Positions 8,267 to 16,974 of a stretch of DNA of 30,536 bases are shown here, piece by piece; positions within the stretch are counted from its first letter, which is position 1, and every line of letters starts with the position of its first letter. The stretch spans positions 8,731 to 39,266 of the forward strand of contig HF989697.1 in NCBI GenBank assembly GCA_000431315.1, written 5' to 3'. Below the pieces are notes generated by a model, which was given only the letters and a program-made list of their open reading frames with translations, was not told the DNA's origin and ran no database searches. The translations under genes were made by a program, and so were the position numbers. This DNA comes from Brachyspira sp. CAG:484 (lineage in GTDB: Bacteria; Cyanobacteriota; Vampirovibrionia; Gastranaerophilales; Gastranaerophilaceae).

Positions 8267-9496
8267 TTATTCATATCTTAAAGCATCAATCGGGTTAAGA
8301 AGTGATGCTTTATAAGCAGGGTAGTATCCAAAAAGTACTCCTATAGCACCTGAAAATCCTAGCGAAAGTGCAATGGAAAATCCTGATATGGAAATACTCA
8401 TATCCGAGAATATTTGTATTGCCTTAGCTCCGGTAACACCTATCAGAACCCCTATTACTCCTCCGATTACCGAAAGCAGGAATGATTCAATCAGGAACTG
8501 AATGCGTATGTCACTGCCTTTCGCTCCTATTGCCATTCGGATACCGATTTCTTTTGTTCTTTCTGTTACAGATACAAGCATAATATTCATAATTCCGATG
8601 CCGCCTACTATCAATGAAACCGAAGCAATTGCACCGAGAAGGATTGACATTGTTTTTGCTGAAGATTTTATTGTTTCCTGCATTTCTGCAAGGTTTCTAA
8701 TCTCAAAATCTTTTTCCTGAGTTTTTCCTATGTTATGGCGTTTGGTGAGAATTTCGTCAATATCCTCTTCTGTTGTTTGCATAACTTCATCGCTCTGGGC
8801 TTTTACATTTATCATTTTTATTGAGCCTGGAAAGTCTGTTCCGAAAACTTTTTTCTGGGCTGTTGTTATCGGGATGAATACCAGATCATCCTGATCCATT
8901 CCCATTCCGCTCTGACCTTTTGTTTTTAAAAGTGCAATAATTTTAAACGGAACATTACCTATACGCATTGTTTTATTTATAGGGTCAACATCTCCAAAAA
9001 GTTCGTTTGCAACTGTGTTTCCAATAATTGCGACTTTCGTGTTGTTTTTTATATCTTCCGGAATAAAATTTCTTCCGGTCAGGATTTCATAGTTTCTTAT
9101 AAAAAGATAAGGTGCAGTTGTTCCTCCTATGGTTGTAGACCAGTTCTGATTACCGTAAGTAAGCTGTGCTGTTCCGGAGGAATAAGGTGCAACAGCAAGA
9201 ACACCTCTGGCTGATTTTTCAATTGCATCTGCATCTTTTAGAGTTAAAGATGGTTTTGTTCCAAAACCCATTCTTACCCCGCCTGAGGTTGCAGAAGCGG
9301 AACGGATCATAAGCAGGTTGCTGCCCATTGATTCCATATCTTTTGCAATTTTTTTGCTTGCGCCTGTTCCGACTGCAAGCATTATTATAACCGCACTCAC
9401 GCCTATGATTATGCCGAGGCTTGTTAATATTGAGCGCATTTTGTTAATCTTTAACGAACGTATTGCCATTACAAGTGTAGATTTGAAATCTATCAT
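8267..9496 (-). CDS. MacB-like ABC transporter permease
   Basis: The 409-aa FtsX/MacB-type permease has an N-terminal transmembrane helix near residues 20-42 (RSILTSLGIIIGVSAVIIML). A large periplasmic domain (MacB_PCD) covers about residues 45-270. Three C-terminal helices follow (ILLGAIASVSLIVGGIGIMN onward), with the conserved MLVSVTERTKEIGIRMAIGA and a typical end ALRYE. It pairs with the separate ATPase encoded just upstream, overlapping it in ATGA, unlike E. coli MacB where both parts are fused. It is the last gene of the tolC-adaptor-ATPase-permease operon and would drive export of a peptide, lipid or drug across the envelope by mechanotransmission. The substrate is unknown. Confidence 0.92.
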   Translation of the reverse strand: MIDFKSTLVMAIRSLKINKMRSILTSLGIIIGVSAVIIMLAVGTGASKKIAKDMESMGSNLLMIRSASATSGGVRMGFGTKPSLTLKDADAIEKSARGVLAVAPYSSGTAQLTYGNQNWSTTIGGTTAPYLFIRNYEILTGRNFIPEDIKNNTKVAIIGNTVANELFGDVDPINKTMRIGNVPFKIIALLKTKGQSGMGMDQDDLVFIPITTAQKKVFGTDFPGSIKMINVKAQSDEVMQTTEEDIDEILTKRHNIGKTQEKDFEIRNLAEMQETIKSSAKTMSILLGAIASVSLIVGGIGIMNIMLVSVTERTKEIGIRMAIGAKGSDIRIQFLIESFLLSVIGGVIGVLIGVTGAKAIQIFSDMSISISGFSIALSLGFSGAIGVLFGYYPAYKASLLNPIDALRYE

Positions 9497-10221
9497 AGTA
9501 CATAATCCTCCATTTTTGTATTTACGGGGTGAGGATTTTTGTTTATTTCATCAGAAATAATATTTCCGTCTTTAAATCGTACAATCCGCCCGCAGTACTC
9601 TGCAATATCCGGTTCGTGGGTTACGAGTACGATTGTTTTTCCCATTTGTCTGTTGAGGTTCACGAAAAATTCCATAACTTCAACGCTTGTTTTTGTATCA
9701 AGGTTTCCGGTCGGCTCGTCTGCAAGTATAAGCGGCGGGTCGTTTACAATTGCCCGGGCTATTGCGACCCTCTGCTGCTGACCGCCTGACATCTGGTTTG
9801 GCATATGGTCTTCGCGTTTTTCAAGACCGACAATTTTAAGGGCATTTTTTGCTCTGACTATTCTTTCCGGTTCCGGAATTCCTTTGTAAATCATTGGAAG
9901 CTGTACATTTTCAAGTGCACTTGTTCTTGATATAAGATTGAAGCCCTGAAATACAAAGCCCATTTTTACATTCCTTACTTCTGCAAGTTCGTCGGCGTCA
10001 AGGGTTAGCATATTAATCCCGTCGAGAAAATAGCTTCCCGAGTTGGGTTTATCCAATGTGCCGAGCATATTCATAAATGTTGATTTCCCTGAACCTGAAG
10101 CGCCCATTATTGCGACAAATTCACCGCGTTCGATTGAAAGCGAAACGCAGTTTAGGGCATTAAAGCTGTCCTCTCCTGTTTGATATGTTTTTATAGCATC
10201 TTTTACTTCTATCAGGCTCAT
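9493..10221 (-). CDS. ABC transporter ATP-binding protein (MacB/LolD type)
   Basis: The 242-aa ATPase has all nucleotide-binding motifs: Walker A GASGSGKST (40-48), Q-loop FQGFN (Gln92), signature MSGGQQQR (144-151), Walker B LILADEPTGNLD (from 164) and the switch histidine in VTHEPD (His202). The MSGGQQQRVAIARA signature and DEPTGNLD are typical of the MacB/LolD group. The start at 10221 follows AGAGGT in a good position. It lies 87 nt after the adaptor gene and overlaps the permease by 4 nt. It powers the adjacent permease, working with the adaptor and the outer membrane factor. LolD-like lipoprotein release is a less likely reading, because the adaptor and TolC genes are beside it. Confidence 0.94.
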   Translation of the reverse strand: MSLIEVKDAIKTYQTGEDSFNALNCVSLSIERGEFVAIMGASGSGKSTFMNMLGTLDKPNSGSYFLDGINMLTLDADELAEVRNVKMGFVFQGFNLISRTSALENVQLPMIYKGIPEPERIVRAKNALKIVGLEKREDHMPNQMSGGQQQRVAIARAIVNDPPLILADEPTGNLDTKTSVEVMEFFVNLNRQMGKTIVLVTHEPDIAEYCGRIVRFKDGNIISDEINKNPHPVNTKMEDYVL

Positions 10222-10308
10222 TTTACCTCTAACTTTGCTGAAAATTCTTCAAATTTATCTTAAGCTTGTATTCTCTGCTGCGGGTGGCGGTATTCCGCTT
10301 TACTACTG

Positions 10309-11466
10309 CTAGAATGGTCCGGGACCTCTGCGTCTTTTCTTATCTTTATTTTTTGAAAGTGATGAGTCTACTATTATTCTGTCACCTTCTTTTATTTCTT
10401 TAGAGATAATCTCTGTATTTGTATCATCGCTCGCGCCTGTTTCAATATTTATACGCTTAGGGCGTCTTTTTTCCATAATCCAGATACCCTGATTTTTGTA
10501 ACGTGTTCCATCTGTATTAGGGTTAAATTTAAGTGCAATACTCGGCGCGCACATTACATTTTCACTTTTATCTGTAATGATTGATACATTAGCGGTCATG
10601 CCCGGGATAAGTTTTAAATCATCGTTTTTAACGTCTACAATTACAGTGTAAGTTACAACATTTGAAACTGTTGTAGGTGAAATTCTTACCTGTGTAACTT
10701 TTCCTTTAAATACGCTGTCAGGATAACCATCGAGAGTGTAGGTTACGTCTTGCCCGTCCTGAACCTTTCCGATGTCGGCTTCTGAAACGCTTACTTCAAT
10801 TTGCATTTTTGTTAAATCCTGAGCTATTGTGAAAAGTTCAGGAGCCTGAAAGCTTGCTGCAACCGGCTGACCTACGTCAATTTCTCTCGAAATAATTGTT
10901 CCGTCTACAGGAGCTATGATTTGGGTATAGCCAAGGTTTGTTTGAGCTGTTTTAAGGTTTGCTCTGTATTGGTTAACCTGAGCCTGGGCTGCTCTTATCT
11001 GTGCTAAATCAGAGTAATATGTACTTTTATATTGATCAAGCTCGCTTTTTGCTACAAAATTTTTAGCATAGAGGTTTTTGTAGCGTTCATACATTTTTTT
11101 GTCATAATCTGCAATGGCTTGAAGTTTTGATACGTTTGCCATAGCATTATTAATTTGAGCCTGATTTTGCTGGACGGTTGCTTCAAAGTTTCGAGGGTCA
11201 ATTTGAGCGAGGATTTGCCCTTTTTTCACCTGTGAATTAAAGTCCACATATATATCCTGAATAAGACCTGATACGGTTGAACCTACAGAAACAGTGTTAA
11301 CCGGATTTATTGTCCCCGAAGCTTCTACCACCTGTGTTATTGTGCACCTTTCAAGAGGTTTTGTTATATATTTTACTCTTGATTTGATGGAACTGTAAGC
11401 AAACCCTGAGCCTGCCAGTGCGATTAATACTGCTCCTGCAATAATATAACTCTTTTTAGCTTTCAT
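10309..11466 (-). CDS. MacA-like periplasmic adaptor (HlyD/RND-MFP family)
   Basis: The 385-aa protein has an N-terminal signal anchor at about residues 6-28 (IIAGAVLIALAGSGFAY). It follows the membrane-fusion order: beta-barrel strand, lipoyl half-motif (SGLIQDIYVDFNSQVKKGQI), a long alpha-helical hairpin (about 95-180), the second lipoyl half (LGYTQIIAPVDGTIISREID) and the beta-barrel domain (YTLDGYPDSVFKGKVTQVRI). It links the inner-membrane ABC permease to the TolC-like channel. The ATG overlaps the tolC-like stop in TAATG, with a GAGGA site upstream, so translation is probably coupled. The Lys/Arg-rich C-terminus (KDKKRRRGPGPF) is unusual. Confidence 0.93.
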   Translation of the reverse strand: MKAKKSYIIAGAVLIALAGSGFAYSSIKSRVKYITKPLERCTITQVVEASGTINPVNTVSVGSTVSGLIQDIYVDFNSQVKKGQILAQIDPRNFEATVQQNQAQINNAMANVSKLQAIADYDKKMYERYKNLYAKNFVAKSELDQYKSTYYSDLAQIRAAQAQVNQYRANLKTAQTNLGYTQIIAPVDGTIISREIDVGQPVAASFQAPELFTIAQDLTKMQIEVSVSEADIGKVQDGQDVTYTLDGYPDSVFKGKVTQVRISPTTVSNVVTYTVIVDVKNDDLKLIPGMTANVSIITDKSENVMCAPSIALKFNPNTDGTRYKNQGIWIMEKRRPKRINIETGASDDTNTEIISKEIKEGDRIIVDSSLSKNKDKKRRRGPGPF

Positions 11467-12929
11467 TATCTTTCATCCTCGACGTTTATTGTAATTTCCT
11501 GTTTTAATGCAATCAGTTTTTCAAGATTTGCTCTTGCTACGTTGTAGTTATAAACAGTTTGAACGTATGACTGCTGTGCATTGTTGTAGTTCACCCTTGC
11601 GTCCTGTAGTTGTATGTAATCACCTATTCCTACTGCATATCTGCCATCTGCAAGTTCGAAGTTTTCGTATGTTTGCTTTACTTTTACAGCAAGAAGCGGA
11701 ATTTGTTTTTCAAGCTGTACCATATTTATGTAAGCATTTTGTACTTCAAAGTAAATATTTTGTTCAAGTAAATCTATCTCATTTTTTGCAAGTGCTACTT
11801 GTAATTTACCGTTATCAATTTCATATTTTTTGCTTAGAATATTCACCGAACTTGATAAATTTAAACCAACATTAAAAGAATTCATATTATACTGGTTACG
11901 ATAGTTATATCCAGCGCTTGCAGAAATTTCCGGATAATACTCTCGTTTAATATATAACAATGCCTGTTTCATTGCTTCCAGAGTTGCATTGTAAGCTTTC
12001 AGGTCCGGACGGTTTTGTTTTGCCTGTTCAACGCATTCTTCAAACGTATATGGGAAAGGCTTGAATTTAAAGGTTTCTATTACGTCCATTTTTTCTACTT
12101 TGGATGTTAATGTAGCATCTGAAACAGGATCCGGAGTTCTGCTTATGTCCCTTTTTTCTGAAATTTTTTCAAGATTTACAGGGATTTCTTTTTGCTTAAA
12201 GTTAAATGTTTCGGTTGATGAAATTTCATAATTCGGCGTATATGCAACATACATGGAGTTATTAAGCTGTACAATGGCATTTTGGTATGCTTTGATTGAT
12301 TCTACCAGAGTAACTTTTGAATCACTGAGATTTACTTCAGCGTTAACAAGGTCGATTTTTGATTTTATACCTTCATCAAAATAAGCCTTTGTTCTCTGGT
12401 AGTTTCTTTCATTTATCTGTACGTAAGCTCTGTTTATATCAACTGTAGCTTTTGCTGCGAGTACATTATAGTAATTAGTTTTTACACTGAAAATCGTATC
12501 AAGTACAATATCATCAAAGTTAAACAGTGCTGAAATTTTGTTGAACTTCTGCATTCTTATTTGTGCATTTGTTTTGCCAAAATTCCATATGAGCTGGCTT
12601 AATGAGGCTTGTGCGTTGTATGTGTCATTAGTGCTGCTAAATCTGTTTGACGTATTGGAATTGTATGTATAGCCTGTACCAACACCTATTGTCGGGAAAT
12701 ATGAGGCTTTTGCTATTTTTTCATCATTTTGTGAAACTTTATAATTGAAATATGCCTTGTTAATCAACGGGCTGTTTTTCAGTGCTATTTGAATACAGTC
12801 ATCCATTGTAAGCTTGGAGCCCTTTTGAATTACAGCATATTTTTCAACCGCATATGCAAGGTTGAAATTAAAGCTTACTAAAAGTGCTCCAACCAGTGTA
12901 AAAATTTTTAGTTTATCGATAGTTTTCAA
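11466..12929 (-). CDS. TolC-like outer membrane efflux protein
   Basis: The 487-aa outer membrane factor has a signal peptide (residues 1-27, ending NLAYA) and two OEP repeats. The first starts LTMDDCIQIALKNSPLINKA and the second FEECVEQAKQNRPDLKAYNA. Each carries the long helical hairpins and beta-strands of the TolC fold. Between them is a linker (about 235-300) rich in charged residues and Ser/Thr. The start is TTG at 12929: GAGGATAACAAGC precedes it at good spacing and the signal peptide begins right there. It is the first gene of the operon that continues with adaptor, ATPase and permease. It lies 103 nt after the pilin-like gene, with no convincing terminator or promoter seen between. 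Confidence 0.93.
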   Translation of the reverse strand: MKTIDKLKIFTLVGALLVSFNFNLAYAVEKYAVIQKGSKLTMDDCIQIALKNSPLINKAYFNYKVSQNDEKIAKASYFPTIGVGTGYTYNSNTSNRFSSTNDTYNAQASLSQLIWNFGKTNAQIRMQKFNKISALFNFDDIVLDTIFSVKTNYYNVLAAKATVDINRAYVQINERNYQRTKAYFDEGIKSKIDLVNAEVNLSDSKVTLVESIKAYQNAIVQLNNSMYVAYTPNYEISSTETFNFKQKEIPVNLEKISEKRDISRTPDPVSDATLTSKVEKMDVIETFKFKPFPYTFEECVEQAKQNRPDLKAYNATLEAMKQALLYIKREYYPEISASAGYNYRNQYNMNSFNVGLNLSSSVNILSKKYEIDNGKLQVALAKNEIDLLEQNIYFEVQNAYINMVQLEKQIPLLAVKVKQTYENFELADGRYAVGIGDYIQLQDARVNYNNAQQSYVQTVYNYNVARANLEKLIALKQEITINVEDER

Positions 12930-13032
12930 GCTTGTTATCCTCAGATAATATACTAACGATTAAACCATATTATTTGTTCATTTTAATCATTCTTATAATG
13001 TAAAATCAGCAGGTTTTTTCTATACAGTATGG

Positions 13033-13822
13033 CTAATCCGTCAGGTATAGTAATGAACATCCCCACCCGGTGCCGGTTTTACAATCTTCTTCATAATTAT
13101 CTATGGTTAATTCCGGTGTTGAGTTTGCTCCATCTACAGAACATCCATTAGGTCTGATGGAGCTGCCTGTTTTTGAGATTATAGTTGGTACCATATTTTT
13201 GGTTTGTACGGTCATAAAAAATATATCTCTGCCTATTGTGTTGGGCTTTTTGTAACCGTTTACGTCTATAAATATTTGATTATAACAATTATAATTCACT
13301 ATAGCCCCGTCAGGCAGTATATATGATAAATATTGATAACCAGTGTTTACGTGTTGAGGTTTTCCTTTTTTATCATACCATTTGTTAGATTGATGCCAGT
13401 AGACTTTTCCTGTATCAGGCCAATTATCATTTGAATCATAATTTGTGTCAGAAAGAACTTCTTTGCAATTTATCCCGGATTTAATAACTCTCAGTTGATT
13501 TTGAATTTTGCAGAAATACACAGGCATTTGAAGCCAGTCTACTTTTTCGAAGGTTTCTCCGTCTTCTATATAAACTCTTTGCATAGCTTGAGCAAATGCT
13601 GAATATTGTTTTTTGAATGCAGTTTTAAATTGCTTATCCTGTATTTTGTTAACCAGTGAAGGCAATGTCATTGCTGCAACAATACCAATAATACCAAGAG
13701 TAATTAAAACTTCCGCTAACGTAAATGCGGAACGGGATAATCCCAAAGCGCGAAAATGCCCGCCGGCGTTATTTAAGCCCCCCCCCCCGCTGTAAGAATT
13801 TAGTGATACCAATAGTTTTCAT
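13033..13822 (-). CDS. Pilin-like (prepilin-type) protein, poly-G tract puts it out of frame
   Basis: The gene has a type II/IV pseudopilin N-terminus, AFTLAEVLITLGIIG, with Glu at position 5 of the mature helix, then a Cys-containing C-terminal domain with FIDVNGYKKPN. The natural start is ATG at 13822: AAGGAGG lies 8 nt upstream. That frame runs MKTIGITKFLQ, enters an 11-G run (13778-13788) and stops at TAA (13769-13771). With 10 G the frame joins the pilin frame and gives a 32-residue leader with RGGGL. A TTG at 13812 is in the pilin frame but too far from the ribosome site. Residue -1 of the cleavage site is Ala, not the usual Gly. The gene is 16 nt after trkH and is probably on the same transcript. 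Export and assembly through a pilin machine are inferred. Confidence 0.85.
13778..13788 (-). repeat. Poly-G tract (11 G on coding strand), candidate phase-variation switch
   Basis: Eleven C on the plus strand fall in leader codons 12-15 of the pilin-like gene. Lengths of 10 or 13 would be in frame from the ATG at 13822; 11 is not. Such a run stands out in AT-rich DNA. Confidence 0.8.
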
Positions 13823-13830
13823 AGAATAAT

Positions 13831-13837
13831 CCTCCTT
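13831..13837 (-). promoter_or_regulatory. Strong ribosome binding site fixing the start at 13822
   Basis: The coding strand reads AAGGAGG, then 8 nt, then ATG at 13822-13820. For the alternative TTG at 13812 the spacing would be about 18 nt, which is too far. This site shows that the start codon and pilin helix are in different frames. Confidence 0.8.
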
Positions 13838-13838
13838 T

Positions 13839-15308
13839 TTAATTTTCTTTAAAACTCCAAAAATCACGCTGGAACATTACCAGGAACGGCATTAACTCCA
13901 GACGACCGACAAGCATTCCGGTAACCATCAGCGCTTTGCTGATTGAATGTATAGAGCTGAAAGAGCCCATAGGTCCTACTATTTTTCCAAATCCCGGACC
14001 AATATTACCGAGTGCTGTAATTGAACCTGTAAGACCTATTGTAGCATTTTGTTCTGTAAGTGTTATTATCACTGCTATAAGTGCAAACACCAGAAAATAG
14101 AAAAATACAAATACTATTATCTGTCTTACAACTTCAGGCGGAACGTTGTTGTTATCAATTTTTATATTGAAAACTGCATTAGGGTGTAATATTCTCATTA
14201 ATTCGGCTTTCATTGACTTTGCGACAAGAACCCATCTTGTCATTTTAATACCGCCGCCTGCTGAGCTTGAGCAGGAGCCCATAAACATTACAAGAAATAA
14301 TAAAACTTTTGCTGTAAAATCCCACTGTGCAAAATCTACACTGGCACTTCCTGTTGAAGTAGCTATGCTTATAACCTGATAGAGTGCATGTGTTATTCCG
14401 CCGAATATTGAATAGTTGTTTTCAGTTATCAAAACTATTGCTATTAGTGATGAAAATACAAGCGTCATTATGAGATAGGCTCTAAATTCTTCATTTTTGA
14501 AAAACAGGAGCGGATTTTTTTTCATTATAACTTTATATTGCAGGTTAAAGCTTGAACCTGCAAAGAACATAAATATAAGTATAATCCAGGTTATATAATT
14601 TGAATGATAGCCCATTGTACTTTGCGCGTTTGGTGAGAAGCCGCCGGCTGCAAGGGTTGAAAATGAGTTACACACTGCATCAAAAACAGGCATACCTGCT
14701 AATACAAGCAATATTACCTGTAGCAGTGTAAGACCTGCATATACTTTCCATAAGGCAGACGCAGTGTTTCTTATCCTTGGTGTAAATTTATCTTCGGTAG
14801 GTCCGGGTGCTTCTGCGAAAAACATCTGTCTGCCGGCAACCGCAAACTGAGGAAGGATTGCAATAAATAATACGATTATTCCCAAACCGCCTAGCCATTG
14901 TGTCAGTGATCTCCAGAAGAAAAATGCTTTTGGATAATCAAAATTTGTCAAAATAGTTGCGCCGGTTGTGGTTATGCCGGAAACAGATTCAAACAAGCTG
15001 TCAAGAGGCGACAACCCATAAAATAAATAAGGAATTGCGCACATAATACCGAAAATTATCCACGAAACTGCCACGATAAAAAGTGCTTCTGCTTTTTTTA
15101 TGTCATTAAGGTTTTCGAGCTCTTTTGATTGCGGAACCAGTTTTCTTATAATAAAACCTCCGGCAGAAGAAATTATACTGGCGCATAAGAACGGAATAAC
15201 AGAGTAAAAATCATGGTATATTAGAGCAATAATTATAGGAGATAGTATTACCATTCCTATATACATCATTATTAAACTTATTGCATTTGCCAGATAGCTT
15301 AAGCGCAT
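13839..15308 (-). CDS. trkH: Potassium uptake protein TrkH/KtrB
   Basis: The 489-aa integral membrane protein is made of four M1-P-M2 units. The P-loop filter regions are visible as VSGITTTGATIL, FSTLAAGGFSP, ISIATSTGSASVDF and TALGNIGPGFG, each with the key filter glycine. It forms the K+ translocating pore with the regulatory NAD-binding protein TrkA encoded just upstream. The ATG overlaps the end of trkA by 10 nt, with GTAGGAG upstream, so the two are coupled. The length is typical of TrkH. Immediately downstream is the phase-variable pilin-like gene, which has no obvious functional link. Confidence 0.95.
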   Translation of the reverse strand: MRLSYLANAISLIMMYIGMVILSPIIIALIYHDFYSVIPFLCASIISSAGGFIIRKLVPQSKELENLNDIKKAEALFIVAVSWIIFGIMCAIPYLFYGLSPLDSLFESVSGITTTGATILTNFDYPKAFFFWRSLTQWLGGLGIIVLFIAILPQFAVAGRQMFFAEAPGPTEDKFTPRIRNTASALWKVYAGLTLLQVILLVLAGMPVFDAVCNSFSTLAAGGFSPNAQSTMGYHSNYITWIILIFMFFAGSSFNLQYKVIMKKNPLLFFKNEEFRAYLIMTLVFSSLIAIVLITENNYSIFGGITHALYQVISIATSTGSASVDFAQWDFTAKVLLFLVMFMGSCSSSAGGGIKMTRWVLVAKSMKAELMRILHPNAVFNIKIDNNNVPPEVVRQIIVFVFFYFLVFALIAVIITLTEQNATIGLTGSITALGNIGPGFGKIVGPMGSFSSIHSISKALMVTGMLVGRLELMPFLVMFQRDFWSFKEN

Positions 15309-16651
15309 TTTTCTCCTACCTTAAAGAAGGTTTTTATAGCGGCTCCGTCCTCTGCTCTTGTAAATATAATTAATGTATCGTCATATTTCAGTTCGGTATC
15401 GCCTTTAGGGATTATAACTTTGTTCCGTCTTTGTATTACACCGATGATAGCAGGAATAGGAAAATGCAAATCCATGACTTTTTTCCCGTCAAATTCAGGT
15501 TTTACTCCTATTTCAAGAACTTCGCCCTGCCCCTGCTCTACTGTTGCAAGTATATCTACATTATTTTCCGCAAGGTCGTTTTTAACCTCGTTTATCGCGG
15601 AATTTTTCGGTGAAACAGCCACATCTATTCCTACTTTTTCAAACAGCGGAATATTTACAACTTTGGCTACCCTAGCGATAACCCTTTTTGCTCCTAACTG
15701 TTTGGCAAGAAGGGAGCAAAGAAGATTTTTTTCATCATTATTTGTAACGCTGATAATTACATCAGACTGACCGATTTGTTCTTCATCCAAAAGCTTAAGG
15801 TTTGTCGCATCACCATTTATAACAAGGGTATGTCTTAATATTTCTGTTATATACTCGCATCGTTCATAATCTTTTTCTATAATTTTAGTTTTAATCTTCA
15901 AATCTTCAAGATATTTTGCAAGCATAGTGCCAACAGTTCCGCCGCCGATTATTGAAACATTTTTGACAAATTCTTTTTCGTGGAAAAATGTTCCTGCCAG
16001 AATATCCAGTGAATGAGATGTTCCCATAAAAATTAATTTGTCGTCCTGCAAAAGAACTGTTTCCCCGTTAGGAATAAACAGCTCTCCGTTTCTTGTTATG
16101 CCGACAATTAATGTATCTTCAGTAAAACCGCAGTCTTTAACTTTTTTATTTACAATACTCAGGTTAGGCGTAACCTTATATTCCAAAAGCCGGGCTCTGC
16201 CATCGGCGAAATTTTCAACATCCAGCGCCTGGGCAACAGTTACAATTCTGAAAATATCCTGAGTTAAAAGCTCTTCAGGCCAGATAATGTAATCAATAAA
16301 GAAATCTCCGCAGTTCAGATTATTTTTTTCAAAGCAAAGAGTATTTTTATATTCCTCTTTACTTACAAAACATATTGTTCTAATACCGCTGATTTTTTTT
16401 GCCGTAAGGCAGGCCACAATATTTGCCTCATCAATTGCCGTACAGGCAATAAATATATCTGCATTTCTTATATCTGCGTTCTTTAATACCGAAATATCGC
16501 AGACATTCCCTTTTACAAAACTAATATCCAGCTTATTAAATTCATCAGTTCTGTTTTCTTCTTTATCAATTATAGTTATATCGTGGTCTTCAAAAAATTC
16601 TGTTGCCAGAAGGCATCCGACTTCTGTTGCTCCAAATATAATAATTTTCAT
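15299..16651 (-). CDS. trkA: Trk system potassium uptake regulator TrkA
   Basis: The 450-aa cytoplasmic protein has the duplicated RCK layout: TrkA_N Rossmann domain (MKIIIFGATEVGCLLATEF), TrkA_C (about 145-220), a second TrkA_N (VSIIGGGTVGTMLAKYLEDL near 232) and a second TrkA_C at the end (VIIPKGDTELKYDDTLIIFT). It binds NAD(H) or ATP and gates TrkH. The first dinucleotide loop reads GATEVG, a small change from GxGxxG, while the second (GGGTVG) is canonical. The start has no strong Shine-Dalgarno sequence, but the domain begins at the first residue. It is followed by trkH with overlap. Confidence 0.95.
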   Translation of the reverse strand: MKIIIFGATEVGCLLATEFFEDHDITIIDKEENRTDEFNKLDISFVKGNVCDISVLKNADIRNADIFIACTAIDEANIVACLTAKKISGIRTICFVSKEEYKNTLCFEKNNLNCGDFFIDYIIWPEELLTQDIFRIVTVAQALDVENFADGRARLLEYKVTPNLSIVNKKVKDCGFTEDTLIVGITRNGELFIPNGETVLLQDDKLIFMGTSHSLDILAGTFFHEKEFVKNVSIIGGGTVGTMLAKYLEDLKIKTKIIEKDYERCEYITEILRHTLVINGDATNLKLLDEEQIGQSDVIISVTNNDEKNLLCSLLAKQLGAKRVIARVAKVVNIPLFEKVGIDVAVSPKNSAINEVKNDLAENNVDILATVEQGQGEVLEIGVKPEFDGKKVMDLHFPIPAIIGVIQRRNKVIIPKGDTELKYDDTLIIFTRAEDGAAIKTFFKVGEKCA

Positions 16652-16683
16652 AACAGTTAAACTCTACATTAAATAAGTTTCAT

Positions 16684-16962
16684 TTACAAGCCTTGTCCTA
16701 AAATTACCAATATAGTGATTATTACATACTGAATAATCTGGAGCACGATAATTGCAATAATTGGTGAAGCATCCAGCCCGCCTATAGGCGGTATAAATCT
16801 TCTGAATATATTTAAATAAGCGTCCGCAACCTGCCTGATTGTAAACCAGGGCTGTCTGGTCCAGTCAAGACTGGGAACCCAGCTCAACAGGCATCTTACA
16901 AGAATTATTATCAAAAATAACAGAAATATATTGTTTACTGCATCAATTAATGCTTTTGTCAT
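16684..16962 (-). CDS. YggT family membrane protein
   Basis: The 92-aa protein has two hydrophobic segments (about residues 8-28 and 67-90) around a conserved middle (LLSWVPSLDW, FRRFIPPIGGLDASPIIAI). These match the YGGT family, which in cyanobacteria includes CCB3/YlmG proteins linked to cytochrome or nucleoid organisation and in other bacteria to cell division or osmotic behaviour. The exact role here is unknown. AAGGA lies 9 nt before the ATG, at the end of mtnP (12 nt between genes), so it is co-transcribed with mtnP and probably with trkA. Confidence 0.88.
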   Translation of the reverse strand: MTKALIDAVNNIFLLFLIIILVRCLLSWVPSLDWTRQPWFTIRQVADAYLNIFRRFIPPIGGLDASPIIAIIVLQIIQYVIITILVILGQGL

Positions 16963-16974
16963 TTTTTACCGTCC

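Noticed and set aside
8241..8315. 24-aa frame MENCGVDYGYSYL after the orphan promoter
   Set aside because: Overlaps the 3' end of the permease gene on the other strand and has no ribosome site at proper spacing.
13810..13812. TTG start for the pilin-like gene in the pilin frame
   Set aside because: About 18 nt from the AAGGAGG site, while ATG at 13822 is at ideal spacing. It would hide the frameshift. Some low-level use cannot be excluded.
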